Below are positions 16,837-26,110 of a stretch of DNA of 64,000 bases, piece after piece. Position numbers and translations under genes: made by a program. Positions within the stretch are counted from its first letter, which is position 1. Each line of letters starts with the position of its first letter. This DNA comes from Leeuwenhoekiella sp044542075 (GTDB lineage Bacteria > Bacteroidota > Bacteroidia > Flavobacteriales > Flavobacteriaceae), in NCBI RefSeq assembly GCF_044542075.1, contig NZ_JBITTU010000007.1, forward strand, positions 62,001 to 126,000, read 5' to 3'. The notes beneath the pieces are model-generated. The model was not told where the DNA came from. It made no database searches and saw only the letters and a list, made by a program, of their open reading frames with translations.

Positions 16837-18348
16837 ATGAAAAAGTATTTTTTAGTATCACTCTTAGCTGTAGGATTTTTAAGTTCGTGCTCTAGCAATG
16901 ATGATACCGCAGAACCTGAAGTTGTTGATCCTGTTGAAGAACCGGAGCCTACACTTACCCGTGATGATTTTGAGGTTCAGGATTTCATGTATCAGGCGAT
17001 GAATGAGGTTTATTTGTATAAGGCACAAGTGCCCGTACTCGCGAATGATGCTTTTAGCACAGAACAATCCTACGTTGAATTTCTTTCAAGTGAGCCAGAC
17101 CCTAGTGTATTTTTTGAAAATATACTGGCAGATATTGATCGTTTCAGTTTTGCCACAGAAGATTATGTTTCTTTAGAAAATGCCTTCTCAGGTGTCTCTA
17201 GGTCTGATGGCATTAAACTCTCTTTTGTTGCATATGTCTTTGAAGGAACACAATATGCTGCGGGTATTATTCGCTATGTGGCACCTAATTCCCCTGCCTC
17301 AGATGCAAATTTAAATAGAGGTCAGGCGATTATGACCATTAATGGTAACAGATTAACCATTTCAGGAAATTCATTGAGTTCTCAAGCAATAAACTTATTA
17401 AGTTTAGATAATTATACATTGGGAATTTCTTCAGGGTTTGACAATGCTCAAAACTTATCAATTGCAACTTCAGATGTAAGTATTTCAAAAATACAACTCA
17501 CCGAAAATCCTATTTTAGTAAGCAAAACGCTTGATATAAATGGCACTAAAATTGGGTATTTAATGTACAACTCATTCGTCTCTCAATTTGATGATGAACT
17601 AAATGCTGCTTTCGCTGACTTTAAAGCAGACGGCGTGCAGGAACTAGTACTTGATTTGAGATATAATGGTGGAGGTTCTGTCGCATCTGCAATTGATTTA
17701 TGCTCCATGATTACCGGCCAATATAATGAGCAAATTTTAATTAAACAACGCTGGAATGCCGAGTATCAAGCATTTTTTGAATCGCAGGGAGCAGAGACGT
17801 TGCTCAATAGATTTAATGCTACAATTTTTACAGGAACACCTGAAGAACAGCCTATAAACAGCCTTAATCTTTCGAGATTATATGTAATAGGTCTCAAAAA
17901 TTATACTGCATCTGCGAGTGAACTTACTACTATTGGCCTTGAACCTTATATAGATGTTCAGCTAATTGGTAACGGTACAGTGGGGAAATTTGAAGCTTCT
18001 ACCACACTTTATGATTCCTCAAATTTTGGCAGAGAGAATGCTAATCCTAATCACACATACGCTGTACAACCTTTGATATTTACATATGCTAATGCCAACG
18101 ATAGAATAGGTGAACCATCAGGATTGATCCCAGATTTTGCAGCTACAGAATCCTTAGAAAACCTAGGTACATTAGGTGATCCTGACGAGCCTTTATTAAA
18201 AGTAGCTTTAGATAATATTTTAGGGCGTGCTGCTACAGGAAAAAGCTTTACCCAGAAAAGCAGTGTGATTCAACTTGAAGATTTAGAGAATACATCTCCT
18301 ACCTATCAACGAATGTATGTTGACAAAGTTCCTCAAATCAAAAAATAA
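16837..18348 (+). CDS. S41 family peptidase lipoprotein, copy 2
   Basis: This 503-aa paralogue of the preceding gene has the same layout: lipobox LSSC followed by SSNDD, a Glu/Pro-rich linker (EVVDPVEEPEPTLTRDD), a PDZ-like segment, and the S41 core. The dyad is conserved as TASASE (Ser361) and VGKFEAS (Lys384), with the same 23-residue spacing as copy 1. The core loop DLRYNGGGSVASAIDL is almost identical between the two, while N-terminal and linker regions differ, so duplication is not very recent. A strong terminator follows; the pair probably forms one transcript. Confidence 0.88.
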   Translation: MKKYFLVSLLAVGFLSSCSSNDDTAEPEVVDPVEEPEPTLTRDDFEVQDFMYQAMNEVYLYKAQVPVLANDAFSTEQSYVEFLSSEPDPSVFFENILADIDRFSFATEDYVSLENAFSGVSRSDGIKLSFVAYVFEGTQYAAGIIRYVAPNSPASDANLNRGQAIMTINGNRLTISGNSLSSQAINLLSLDNYTLGISSGFDNAQNLSIATSDVSISKIQLTENPILVSKTLDINGTKIGYLMYNSFVSQFDDELNAAFADFKADGVQELVLDLRYNGGGSVASAIDLCSMITGQYNEQILIKQRWNAEYQAFFESQGAETLLNRFNATIFTGTPEEQPINSLNLSRLYVIGLKNYTASASELTTIGLEPYIDVQLIGNGTVGKFEASTTLYDSSNFGRENANPNHTYAVQPLIFTYANANDRIGEPSGLIPDFAATESLENLGTLGDPDEPLLKVALDNILGRAATGKSFTQKSSVIQLEDLENTSPTYQRMYVDKVPQIKK

Positions 18349-18369
18349 ATTGAACTTTTTGATAAAAGT

Positions 18370-18403
18370 AAAAGCTTCTTAACCAAATGGTTAAGAAGCT
18401 TTT
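18370..18403. terminator. Intrinsic terminator between the S41 pair and the B12 locus
   Basis: A 15-bp stem (AAAAGCTTCTTAACC, loop AAAT) with T residues after it on the plus strand and A residues before it. It can serve the plus-strand S41 genes and the convergent propeller lipoprotein gene. Confidence 0.88.
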
Positions 18404-18428
18404 TTATATAATTAATTGAATTGAAAAA

Positions 18429-19472
18429 TTAGTTGAAATAGAAACCGTTAGGTGCTAAACCTACAGGAATATTCTTTAACAGTGCACCATCTAAAGTATA
18501 AATTTCAACAAAACTGTCAGAAGAAAAATCACCCCCGTCTGCTATATAAATACGATCATTTTTAACACTAAAACCATACATAACTCCAAATGCGGAATTA
18601 GACTCGTATGTTAATAATGGTGTCACAGGCTCTTCTAAAACCGAAATAAGCATACTGTAAACTGCTTTTCCGTTTGTGAAATAAGCCAACCCATTCTCAA
18701 CATCTAAGTTTACAGGATTATTTAAAGTCGTAAAGCTTAAAGAAGAAACCTCTGCTCCTGTAGATTTACTAAACTCTTGAAATTTGCCACCTCCTATTGT
18801 GTAAACTACGTCTCCTACTACCTCAAAAGAATCTAATCCTTCTGCAGTAGTTATAGATTTTAACACGGCTTCTGTACTAGGATCAAAAACATTTATTTTA
18901 TTGCCACTTCCAAAAGCACTTCCCTGAATATAAAGTAAGCCCTCATTTTCTTGAATTTTTTCTACATAATTTCCTATAACTACAGATTTTTCTACGGTTA
19001 GCGTAGTTAAGTCTATAATTGCAACATAGTCATCAGCGTTTGTGGTATAGTCATCTTGATTTGTTACATAAGCCTTACCATCTAAAACTGTTCCGTAACG
19101 TGGGAATGATAGCCCCTCATCGATTACATCTATTAATTCAAAAGTATATCGATCTACAACTGTTATTAAATTTGAGCCGTTAGAGATTACATAAGCACGT
19201 GAATCATCAAAAAATATAGATTGCGTAAAAACGCCTAAATCATCTGCATTATGATTTACTACATTAAAAATATTTTGTTCTACAGTATTAAGGTCATCAC
19301 TAATAAAGGAGACCGTTCCCCCATCATTAAATCCTCCTTCATTCACCACAAAAAAACCATCAGTATAATCACCTTCAGGAATTAATTCTATTAAATCATC
19401 ATTATCGTCTGTACACGAGTTGAATACAAAAGCACCTAAGAGTGCTAATACTGCTAGTTTATTAATTTTCAT
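18429..19472 (-). CDS. Beta-propeller surface lipoprotein of the B12 locus (DUF5074/BtuG-like)
   Basis: The 347-aa product begins with a lipoprotein signal (lipobox FNSC, then TDDNDD, an acidic surface-export-like stretch). The mature part is built of repeated four-strand units of YncE/YVTN propeller type (SNGSNLITVVDRYTFELI; YVAIIDLTTLTVEKSVVIG; KINVFDPSTEAVLKSI). It starts 9 bases after a TonB receptor gene and shares its cobalamin riboswitch. In Bacteroides, BtuG is a surface beta-propeller lipoprotein that captures B12 on top of BtuB; the same position and fold suggest an analogous role here. The fold call is good; cobalamin binding is inference. Confidence 0.78.
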   Translation of the reverse strand: MKINKLAVLALLGAFVFNSCTDDNDDLIELIPEGDYTDGFFVVNEGGFNDGGTVSFISDDLNTVEQNIFNVVNHNADDLGVFTQSIFFDDSRAYVISNGSNLITVVDRYTFELIDVIDEGLSFPRYGTVLDGKAYVTNQDDYTTNADDYVAIIDLTTLTVEKSVVIGNYVEKIQENEGLLYIQGSAFGSGNKINVFDPSTEAVLKSITTAEGLDSFEVVGDVVYTIGGGKFQEFSKSTGAEVSSLSFTTLNNPVNLDVENGLAYFTNGKAVYSMLISVLEEPVTPLLTYESNSAFGVMYGFSVKNDRIYIADGGDFSSDSFVEIYTLDGALLKNIPVGLAPNGFYFN

Positions 19473-19481
19473 AATTGGTAT

Positions 19482-21320
19482 TTATAGTTTAAGATTTAGA
19501 TATATATTAAAATTTCTACCCGGCATCCAGCGGCTTTCGACGCTTTGATATTCGGTGTTTAAAAAATTGTTTACACGAGCGCCTAATTCATACTGAGCCT
19601 TTTTTCCGAAGCTATAACCCAGACTAAAATTACCCACGTTATACGCATCTAGATTATAACGGCTATTGTTATCGCTACGAGTAAATACTTCTCCCACATA
19701 CAGGTATTGCAATGCTGCGTTAATTTTTTTGTATATATAATCAACGGAAGCCGTTGCTTTATGAAAAGGCACATAAATAAGTTGGTTCCCGGTTTGTTTA
19801 TTTTCAGATACGGTGTATGCGTATGTTGAATTAAAAGAAATACGATGCTCTTTATTAAAATTCTTTGACCAACTTAAAGCAGATTCAAGACCGTAAATCT
19901 CCACTTCGTCTACATTACTTGGACTCCAAATACCACCCGCTCCCGGCAACCATCTAATCATATCTGTGATAGAATTGTAATAACCCGTTAGATTAAGCTG
20001 AATAGAATTGAAGTTAAAAACGGCACCCAACTGACCTTGAAGTGATTTTTCGGGAAGTAAATCCAGGTTGCCGCCGGTTTCCCAGTACAAGTCGTTGTAG
20101 GTAGGTATTCTAAAATTTCTGGAAACGTTTATGTTTAAGCTGAAGAAATCATTTAAGGCTTTTGTTGCTCCAAAAGAAAACAAAAAAGGACTATCATAAT
20201 TCTCAGTTTGCTCTTTCCTAATTCCTAATTCATAATTAAAATCGTTTGCCAGTTGATGCTTCAATAACAATGCGGCAGCAAAAATACTACGGTCATTATC
20301 GCCAAAACTAGAACCAAAACCACTGGTAGTTGTATTAGTTAATACTGAATTCAGTTTGAGCCGGTCTGAAATTTTATAGCTTAAATCATACTTGGTAATA
20401 AACGTTTTAGCCTTTCCGAAAGAATAAACTTCACTATCTATATTTGCGAAATATTTATAAAACTCTTCAAGATAAGCCGCACGAGCTATACCCTTAAAGG
20501 AGCCAAAGCTGTGTTCCCATTCGAGTAAATTTTTACTGTTAAGATCCTGATATTTAGTCTTAGTTTCTGAAGCCCGTGTAATTGAAAAATGTCGTTCTCC
20601 GTCAAAAAGTTCACTAAATATGCGTATTGAATTTTTTGAATTGATTTTAAATCCGAGTCCAACATTTAAGGCTGTGTTTTCAAAATCTCCGTTTAAATTA
20701 TTTCTTCCATTAGGAAGCTCAAAATCATTATCGCTGCTGTTGCGGGTTAGAGCCAGATTTAAACTCCATTTTTTGGTTCCCAGATTCAAATTGTATCGGG
20801 CATCCTGGGTGTTGTAACTTCCGTATTGCAGAAAAAGATTATGCGTTAGTTGATCTTCGTATGTTAACCGCATATTTAAATGCACGCTACCTCCTATAGC
20901 ACCGGTACCATAAACAACACTACCACCACCTCCACGCACAGCAATCTCACTGTAAGCGCCGGCATCAACCGTATTAAAATCTAGCTGGCCGTTTAATTGT
21001 GAATTTATATTAATCCCATTCCATAAAACAGCAGTTTGTGACGCTGTAGTACCTCTAAATGAGGGTGACGACACCATTCCCAATCCATTTTCTTTAAAAT
21101 AAATAGGTGTGTTAAAATTAAGTGTATTGGTGAGAAGTGGCCTGTTTCTACGCAATATCGTATCTGATAAAACGGTAAGATTTCTTCCTGTAGAAAATTC
21201 TTTTAATTTACTATCTGTAAGATATACAGAGTCTAAGGCAGTGAACGGGCGTTCCTGAGCTTTTAGGGATAATGCAGTAAGCATTACCAGGATGATGATG
21301 TAATTAGATATATATTTCAT
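19482..21320 (-). CDS. btuB: TonB-dependent outer membrane receptor, BtuB-like
   Basis: The 612-aa protein has a Sec signal (ending near LKAQE), a TonB plug at about residues 40-155 (TNTLNFNTPIYFKENGLGM, SSPSFRGTTASQTAVLWNGI, VRGGGGSVVYGTGAIGG) and a 22-strand-type barrel ending in an aromatic-rich C-terminus (NIYLNLKL). Its size equals E. coli BtuB and is far below SusC or siderophore receptors of this phylum. The decisive evidence for substrate is the cobalamin riboswitch in its leader and the divergent BtuFCD-like importer. No N-terminal carboxypeptidase-like extension is present. Confidence 0.88.
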   Translation of the reverse strand: MKYISNYIIILVMLTALSLKAQERPFTALDSVYLTDSKLKEFSTGRNLTVLSDTILRRNRPLLTNTLNFNTPIYFKENGLGMVSSPSFRGTTASQTAVLWNGININSQLNGQLDFNTVDAGAYSEIAVRGGGGSVVYGTGAIGGSVHLNMRLTYEDQLTHNLFLQYGSYNTQDARYNLNLGTKKWSLNLALTRNSSDNDFELPNGRNNLNGDFENTALNVGLGFKINSKNSIRIFSELFDGERHFSITRASETKTKYQDLNSKNLLEWEHSFGSFKGIARAAYLEEFYKYFANIDSEVYSFGKAKTFITKYDLSYKISDRLKLNSVLTNTTTSGFGSSFGDNDRSIFAAALLLKHQLANDFNYELGIRKEQTENYDSPFLFSFGATKALNDFFSLNINVSRNFRIPTYNDLYWETGGNLDLLPEKSLQGQLGAVFNFNSIQLNLTGYYNSITDMIRWLPGAGGIWSPSNVDEVEIYGLESALSWSKNFNKEHRISFNSTYAYTVSENKQTGNQLIYVPFHKATASVDYIYKKINAALQYLYVGEVFTRSDNNSRYNLDAYNVGNFSLGYSFGKKAQYELGARVNNFLNTEYQSVESRWMPGRNFNIYLNLKL

Positions 21321-21364
21321 ATTCGCCAGACCTCTATCCCGAAAGTCATTTGTTAAATGTTATT

Positions 21365-21515
21365 TCTGGCAGGTCTCCTGGCTTGCGTATAAAGATTAAC
21401 CTTCCCACCTATAAAGGCAGTGGTATTTAAGAACAATCTTTACCATCCGTCAAATGCGGACTAAGCTTACAGTTGCGGGAACAGCTCAGGAATTTTCGAA
21501 CTATGAAGTGAAAAA
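21365..21515 (-). promoter_or_regulatory. Cobalamin riboswitch (B12 aptamer)
   Basis: On the minus strand this leader carries the conserved B12 aptamer blocks in order: TTCCTGAGCTG next to TTCCCGCAACTGTAAG, then ACCACTGCC (the B12 box, near 21415-21424), GGTGGGAAGG, and GCAAGCCAGGAGACCTGCC. It ends about 45 bases before the start codon of the TonB receptor gene, which together with the propeller lipoprotein it should switch off when adenosylcobalamin is abundant. The 5' boundary is approximate, since the outer helix is weakly conserved. The 411-base gap 21321-21731 is filled by this element and the divergent promoter. Confidence 0.93.
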
Positions 21516-21655
21516 AAATACAAAATCATTAAATTTCGTATTCGCTTTTTCTACTTCGTATGTGAAATCACCTGATTCCCTTTTAAGTCATTTTTTAGAA
21601 TAAAAAATGACACCAAAAACTAAAGCGCGAAGTTAATCAAATGTGTTACGCTACC

Positions 21656-21683
21656 TTGCTTTTTTTAATTAATCTTACTTTTG
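21656..21683 (+). promoter_or_regulatory. Candidate promoter of the BtuF-BtuC-BtuD operon
   Basis: TACTTTTG at 21676-21683 matches TAnnTTTG, with CTTG ending at 21658 as a possible -33 element 17 bases upstream. The transcript would have a leader of about 40 bases with no room for a riboswitch. Confidence 0.5.
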
Positions 21684-21731
21684 GGTTTTGAATAATACAT
21701 TCTAAATCAATTTTAAATCTATATAATTCTG

Positions 21732-22874
21732 ATGCGCAGTTTATTACCTATCGTATTTATTTGTTTATCATGCTCTATATCCTCTTGTAAAAAAGAGAAC
21801 AAAGAAGTTGATAAGCATTTTCGTGAAGGAATTGAGCAAAAGATTAGTTACGCTAAGGGTTTTGAAATTACCCTTTACAAGACTTTTAAAATTATCACAG
21901 TCTCTAAAGCCTGGCCTAATAGCGATAAGACATTTAACTACGCCTTGGTTCAACGAGGGACCCAATTACCAGATAGTATTACAGCAGATGCGGTGATAGA
22001 AACACCCGTGGAAAAGATCGTGGTAACTTCAACCACACACATCCCGGCATTAGAGTTACTGGGTGTGACACAAACGTTAAAAGGATTTCCCAATCTGGAT
22101 TATATTTCTTCGGAAACAGTACGAAAACATATTAAAAACGGCGCTATTAAAGAGTTAGGGCAAAATGAATCTATTAATACTGAAAGTACTATAAATCTTA
22201 ACCCCGATGTTTTAGTAAGTTTTGGTGTTGATGGTGAAAACAAAGCGTTGAATTCTATTAAAAGAGCAGGAATACCGGTTATTTATAATGGCGATTGGGT
22301 AGAAACCACGCCTTTAGGACAGGCAGAATGGATTAAATTTTTTGCAGCACTTTACGATAAAGAGGCGGAAGCAGATTCTATTTTTAATAGGATTGAAGGT
22401 CAATATCGCAACCTGAAAACAAAAGCTGCTCAGGCGAAATCAAAACCCACCGTTTTAAGCGGAGCAATGTTTAAAGATGTCTGGTATTTACCTAAAGGAG
22501 ATAGCTGGGCAGCTCAACTCGTTGCAGATGCGCACGCAGATTATATCTATAAAGAAACTAGAGGTACCGGTAGCGCTGCCCTAAGCATAGAAGAAGTTTT
22601 AAATACCGCTCAGAATGCAGATTTCTGGATTTCACCAAATAGTTTTGAAACCTACAGTGAACTGAGTGCCGGCAATGCTGTTTATAAAGAATTTAAAGCC
22701 TTTAAAGATCATAAAATTTATGGCTTCGGAAGTGCAAAAGGTGCAACAGGAGGTCTGCTTTATTACGAGCTGGCTCCTTCAAGACCAGACTGGGTACTTG
22801 CAGATTTAGTTGCTATTTTTCACCCGGAACTAACTGTAAATTATAAACCTCATTTTTTTAAACCTCTTGATTAG
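21732..22874 (+). CDS. btuF: ABC transporter substrate-binding lipoprotein, BtuF-like
   Basis: The 380-aa protein has a lipobox (SISSC) and the two-lobed periplasmic binding fold of helical-backbone type used for B12 and ferric siderophores (VVTSTTHIPALELLGVTQTL; NLDYISSETVRKHIKNGAIK; NPDVLVSFGVDG). It should bind cobalamin and deliver it to the permease encoded next. Heme or siderophore binding would look similar; the assignment to B12 rests on the divergent riboswitch-controlled receptor. It overlaps the permease gene by 8 bases. Confidence 0.82.
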   Translation: MRSLLPIVFICLSCSISSCKKENKEVDKHFREGIEQKISYAKGFEITLYKTFKIITVSKAWPNSDKTFNYALVQRGTQLPDSITADAVIETPVEKIVVTSTTHIPALELLGVTQTLKGFPNLDYISSETVRKHIKNGAIKELGQNESINTESTINLNPDVLVSFGVDGENKALNSIKRAGIPVIYNGDWVETTPLGQAEWIKFFAALYDKEAEADSIFNRIEGQYRNLKTKAAQAKSKPTVLSGAMFKDVWYLPKGDSWAAQLVADAHADYIYKETRGTGSAALSIEEVLNTAQNADFWISPNSFETYSELSAGNAVYKEFKAFKDHKIYGFGSAKGATGGLLYYELAPSRPDWVLADLVAIFHPELTVNYKPHFFKPLD

Positions 22875-23895
22875 CCCTAAAAACCACAGCTCAAAATTCG
22901 GTTTACTGGTACTATTGCTTTTTGCTTTATTTCTGGTCAACATTGCTTTGGGCTCTGTTCATATTCCTTTAGAAGCGATTTTTAAGATAATTCTGGGTGA
23001 CGAGAGCGTAAAAAGCGCGTGGACCTACATAATCATAGATTATCGAATTCCCAAAGCGATAGCAGCTATTTTAACCGGTAGCGGTCTGGCGATTGCCGGT
23101 TTAATGATGCAAACACTATTTAAAAATCCGCTTGCGGGACCTTTTGTTTTAGGAATAAGCAGTGGTGCAAGTCTGGGCGTTGCTTTTTTAATTCTTGGCG
23201 GAAGCGCTTTAGGATTTTCATCTATTATCGCTCCCGGAAGTTGGGGCACCATAATCGCTGCAAGCATAGGTAGCTTTGCTGTACTAAGTGTCGTATTACT
23301 CGTAGCCTCCCGCGTGCGTGATGCAATGGCATTACTTATTATAGGATTGATGTTTGGGAGTTTAACCTCAGCAGTCGTAAGCATTCTAGCCTATTTTAGT
23401 CCCGCTGAAGAATTACAGCGGTATATGTTTTGGTCTTTTGGAAGCCTCGGAGATATTTCCTGGAGTGCTCTGGGCATACTTACAATTTGCTACACAGTAG
23501 GCATAATATTAGCCTTTACAATTTGTAAAAGTCTCAACAGTTTATTACTAGGAGATTATTACGCACAATCTATGGGAATTTCTCTTCAAAAAAGCAGGTT
23601 TATAATTTTAATAGCAACCAGTATTCTTGCAGGAAGTCTAACTGCATTTGTGGGGCCTATTGCATTTGTAGGGCTTGCAGTACCGCACCTTATACGACAG
23701 TGGTTTACCGCATCAAATCACTGGGTACTTATGCCAGCCTGCCTTCTGGGTGGTGCTGTATTAATGTTAATCTGTGATACACTAGCACAAATGCCGGGAT
23801 TAGAGTTTACGCTTCCTATTAACTCTATAACATCAATAGTAGGCGCTCCTATCGTGATTTGGCTTTTAATACGAAAAAAGAAACTCTTGTTTTAA
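22867..23895 (+). CDS. btuC: ABC transporter permease, FecCD/BtuC family
   Basis: The 342-aa inner membrane protein has the FecCD pattern of about ten helices, with DYRIPKAIAAILTGSGLAIA near residue 58, MMQTLFKNPLAGPFVLGISSG after it, and GPIAFVGLAVPHLIRQW, the coupling region that contacts the ATPase. The start is a TTG at 22867 lying inside the last codons of the binding-protein gene; an 8-base overlap suits translational coupling. It forms the channel of the B12 importer by context. Confidence 0.88.
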   Translation: MISPKNHSSKFGLLVLLLFALFLVNIALGSVHIPLEAIFKIILGDESVKSAWTYIIIDYRIPKAIAAILTGSGLAIAGLMMQTLFKNPLAGPFVLGISSGASLGVAFLILGGSALGFSSIIAPGSWGTIIAASIGSFAVLSVVLLVASRVRDAMALLIIGLMFGSLTSAVVSILAYFSPAEELQRYMFWSFGSLGDISWSALGILTICYTVGIILAFTICKSLNSLLLGDYYAQSMGISLQKSRFIILIATSILAGSLTAFVGPIAFVGLAVPHLIRQWFTASNHWVLMPACLLGGAVLMLICDTLAQMPGLEFTLPINSITSIVGAPIVIWLLIRKKKLLF

Positions 23896-23897
23896 AT

Positions 23898-24689
23898 ATG
23901 GAAGCTTCTCAAAAACATACTAATCTGAGTTGTAAAAACCTATCCGTAGGCTATCATAATAAAGCAGAAAATAAAACAATTGTTAGCGAGGTAACACTTA
24001 ATCTGGCTCAAGGAGATTTCACGGCGATGGTAGGTATAAACGGTTCAGGAAAATCAACACTATTGCGTACGCTGGCAGGTCTTCAAAAACCTCTTACTGG
24101 GAATGTTTATCTTGAAAATAAAATTTTAGACTTTTACCCTGCCTTAATCAAATCTAAGTTACTTAGTCTGGTATTGACTAACCAACAAATTTCTAAAAAC
24201 CTCACGGTTCTTGAATTGGTAACACTAGGCAGACAGCCGTATACAAACTGGCTGGGATCACTTTCTAAAGCAGATAAAACACATATTCTTGACGCAATTG
24301 AAGCTACAGAGCTAGAACAATTTAAGAATACAAGTTGTTTTGAGTTAAGCGACGGCCAATTGCAACGTGCGCTTATAGCACGAGCGTTGGCTCAGGATAC
24401 AGATATAATTTTATTAGATGAACCTACTACCCATCTTGATTTACATCACAAAGCCTCCATCTTTTTAATGCTGAAAAAAATTGCCCATACTAAGAATAAA
24501 ACCATCTTATGTACTACCCACGATATTGAATTGGTGCTTTCGCTTTGCGATAAAATAATTGTTTTAAGCGAAGGAAAGAGTCATATAAATACACCGCAGA
24601 AGTTAATAGAATCAGGAATATTTAAAAACCTGTTTCCCGATGACAAAATAGGTTTTGATATGAAATCACAACGCTTTTTTATTCAGTGA
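23898..24689 (+). CDS. btuD: ABC transporter ATP-binding protein, BtuD/FecE family
   Basis: The ATG at 23898, two bases after the permease stop, is preferred over an in-frame TTG inside the permease gene and gives 263 aa. Walker A (GINGSGKSTLLRTLAG), Q-loop region, signature (ELSDGQLQRALIARAL), Walker B (IILLDEPTTHLDL) and the switch His (CTTHDIE) are all present. The signature has SDGQ instead of the usual SGGQ. It powers the permease encoded upstream and closes the operon. Confidence 0.9.
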   Translation: MEASQKHTNLSCKNLSVGYHNKAENKTIVSEVTLNLAQGDFTAMVGINGSGKSTLLRTLAGLQKPLTGNVYLENKILDFYPALIKSKLLSLVLTNQQISKNLTVLELVTLGRQPYTNWLGSLSKADKTHILDAIEATELEQFKNTSCFELSDGQLQRALIARALAQDTDIILLDEPTTHLDLHHKASIFLMLKKIAHTKNKTILCTTHDIELVLSLCDKIIVLSEGKSHINTPQKLIESGIFKNLFPDDKIGFDMKSQRFFIQ

Positions 24690-24706
24690 GAGAACAGCCT
24701 TATCCT

Positions 24707-24714
24707 TATCTTTG
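24707..24714 (+). promoter_or_regulatory. Candidate -7 box of rmuC
   Basis: TATCTTTG matches TAnnTTTG and lies 16 bases before the rmuC ATG, a spacing that would give a very short leader. No matching -33 TTTG is seen. Confidence 0.45.
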
Positions 24715-24730
24715 ATACAAACCTTATCTA

Positions 24731-26065
24731 ATGAATGAAAGCGTACTACTTCTTACTGTTGCTCTAATCTGTGTAGTTATTGGTGCTGTATTAGGTCATT
24801 TTATAGCTTCTTTAAAAAATAAGTCTGAAACTGGTAAATTAACAGAACGCCTCAATCTAAAAGCAGAGCAGTTGAATACTGCAACGCAAACTAATACAGA
24901 CTTAAAACAAACAAACGCTCATTTACAACAAAAGAAAGAGTTTTTACAAAACGAACTTACAAGTACAACAGTTGCTTTTGAGAATTTACAGCTACGTATA
25001 GAAGAAAAAACTACCGAATTAGAGCAGCTGCAAATTAAATTCACCAAAGATTTTGAAATAGTAGCGAGCAAAATACTGGATGAGAAATCTTCTAAATTCA
25101 CACTTCAAAATAAAGAAAATCTAGATCTTATTTTAAAACCACTACAAGAAAAAATAAATAGTTTTGAAAGGAAAGTTGAAGATACAAATAAAGAAAGTTT
25201 AGGTCGTCACAGTGAATTAAGGCAACAAATAAAAGGTCTTGCAGAACTTAATTTACAAATGAGTAAAGATGCAGATAACCTTACTAAAGCTCTTAAAGGA
25301 GATGCTAAATTACAGGGTAACTGGGGCGAACTTATTTTAACCCGGGTACTTGAAAAATCTGGTCTTGAATTAGGAAGAGAATATACCTTGCAAGATAGTC
25401 ATACTACAACAGATGGAAAACGTTTACAAACTGATGTAATCATTCATTTACCAGATGGTAAGAAAATGATTGTTGACAGTAAAGTATCACTCGTTGCTTT
25501 TGAACGTTTCGTTTCAGAAGATGATACAGATTTAAAGTCAACCTATCTTAAACAGCACATACTTTCCGTTAGAAAACATATAGATTCGCTAAGTACAAAA
25601 AACTATTATGCTCTTTTAGAAGAAAGCCCAGATACCGTTTTTATGTTCATTCCTATAGAGCCGGCTTTTGCAATCGCTTCTGCAAATGAGCCCCAACTTT
25701 ATGAAGATGCTTTTACAAAAAATGTAATAATTGTAACGGCCTCTACACTCTTAGCGGCATTAAAATTAGTAGAGAATCTCTGGCAAAATGACAAACAAAA
25801 ACGCAATGCTATAGAAATTGCTACCCAGGCCGGAAAGTTATACGATGCATTCACCTTGCTTACAGCCGAGCTCATAAAAATAGGAAATCAACTAGGTACG
25901 GTAAATGCTACTTATGAGCGCACTATGACTAAACTTACTGGCAGAGGTAATCTTATAACCCGCGTTGAAAACCTGAAAACGTTAGGAGCTAAGGCCAGTA
26001 AGCAACTAGATCAAAAACTGGTCAAAAGAGCTAAGGAAGAATTAGATTATGAAAAAGAAATCTAG
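24731..26065 (+). CDS. rmuC: DNA recombination protein RmuC
   Basis: The 444-aa protein has one N-terminal membrane anchor (about residues 4-22), a long coiled coil (about 30-170, rich in Gln, Lys and Glu) and the RmuC nuclease-like domain: KLQGNWGELILTRVLEKSGL, then TDVIIHLPDGKKMIVDSKVS, PDTVFMFIPIEPAFAIA and LWQNDKQKRNA. The Asp and Lys of the IVDSKVS block resemble a restriction-endonuclease core. RmuC limits inversion at short inverted repeats in E. coli and has been linked to phage defence, but its biochemical action is not settled. Confidence 0.93.
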   Translation: MNESVLLLTVALICVVIGAVLGHFIASLKNKSETGKLTERLNLKAEQLNTATQTNTDLKQTNAHLQQKKEFLQNELTSTTVAFENLQLRIEEKTTELEQLQIKFTKDFEIVASKILDEKSSKFTLQNKENLDLILKPLQEKINSFERKVEDTNKESLGRHSELRQQIKGLAELNLQMSKDADNLTKALKGDAKLQGNWGELILTRVLEKSGLELGREYTLQDSHTTTDGKRLQTDVIIHLPDGKKMIVDSKVSLVAFERFVSEDDTDLKSTYLKQHILSVRKHIDSLSTKNYYALLEESPDTVFMFIPIEPAFAIASANEPQLYEDAFTKNVIIVTASTLLAALKLVENLWQNDKQKRNAIEIATQAGKLYDAFTLLTAELIKIGNQLGTVNATYERTMTKLTGRGNLITRVENLKTLGAKASKQLDQKLVKRAKEELDYEKEI

Positions 26066-26110
26066 AGTTGCATCTTGCAGCCTCTTGAATATTATAGACA
26101 AGATATTTTT

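Noticed and set aside
21732..24689. Siderophore or haem importer instead of B12
   Set aside because: The family cannot separate these substrates, but the divergent receptor has a clear cobalamin riboswitch, so B12 is the better reading.
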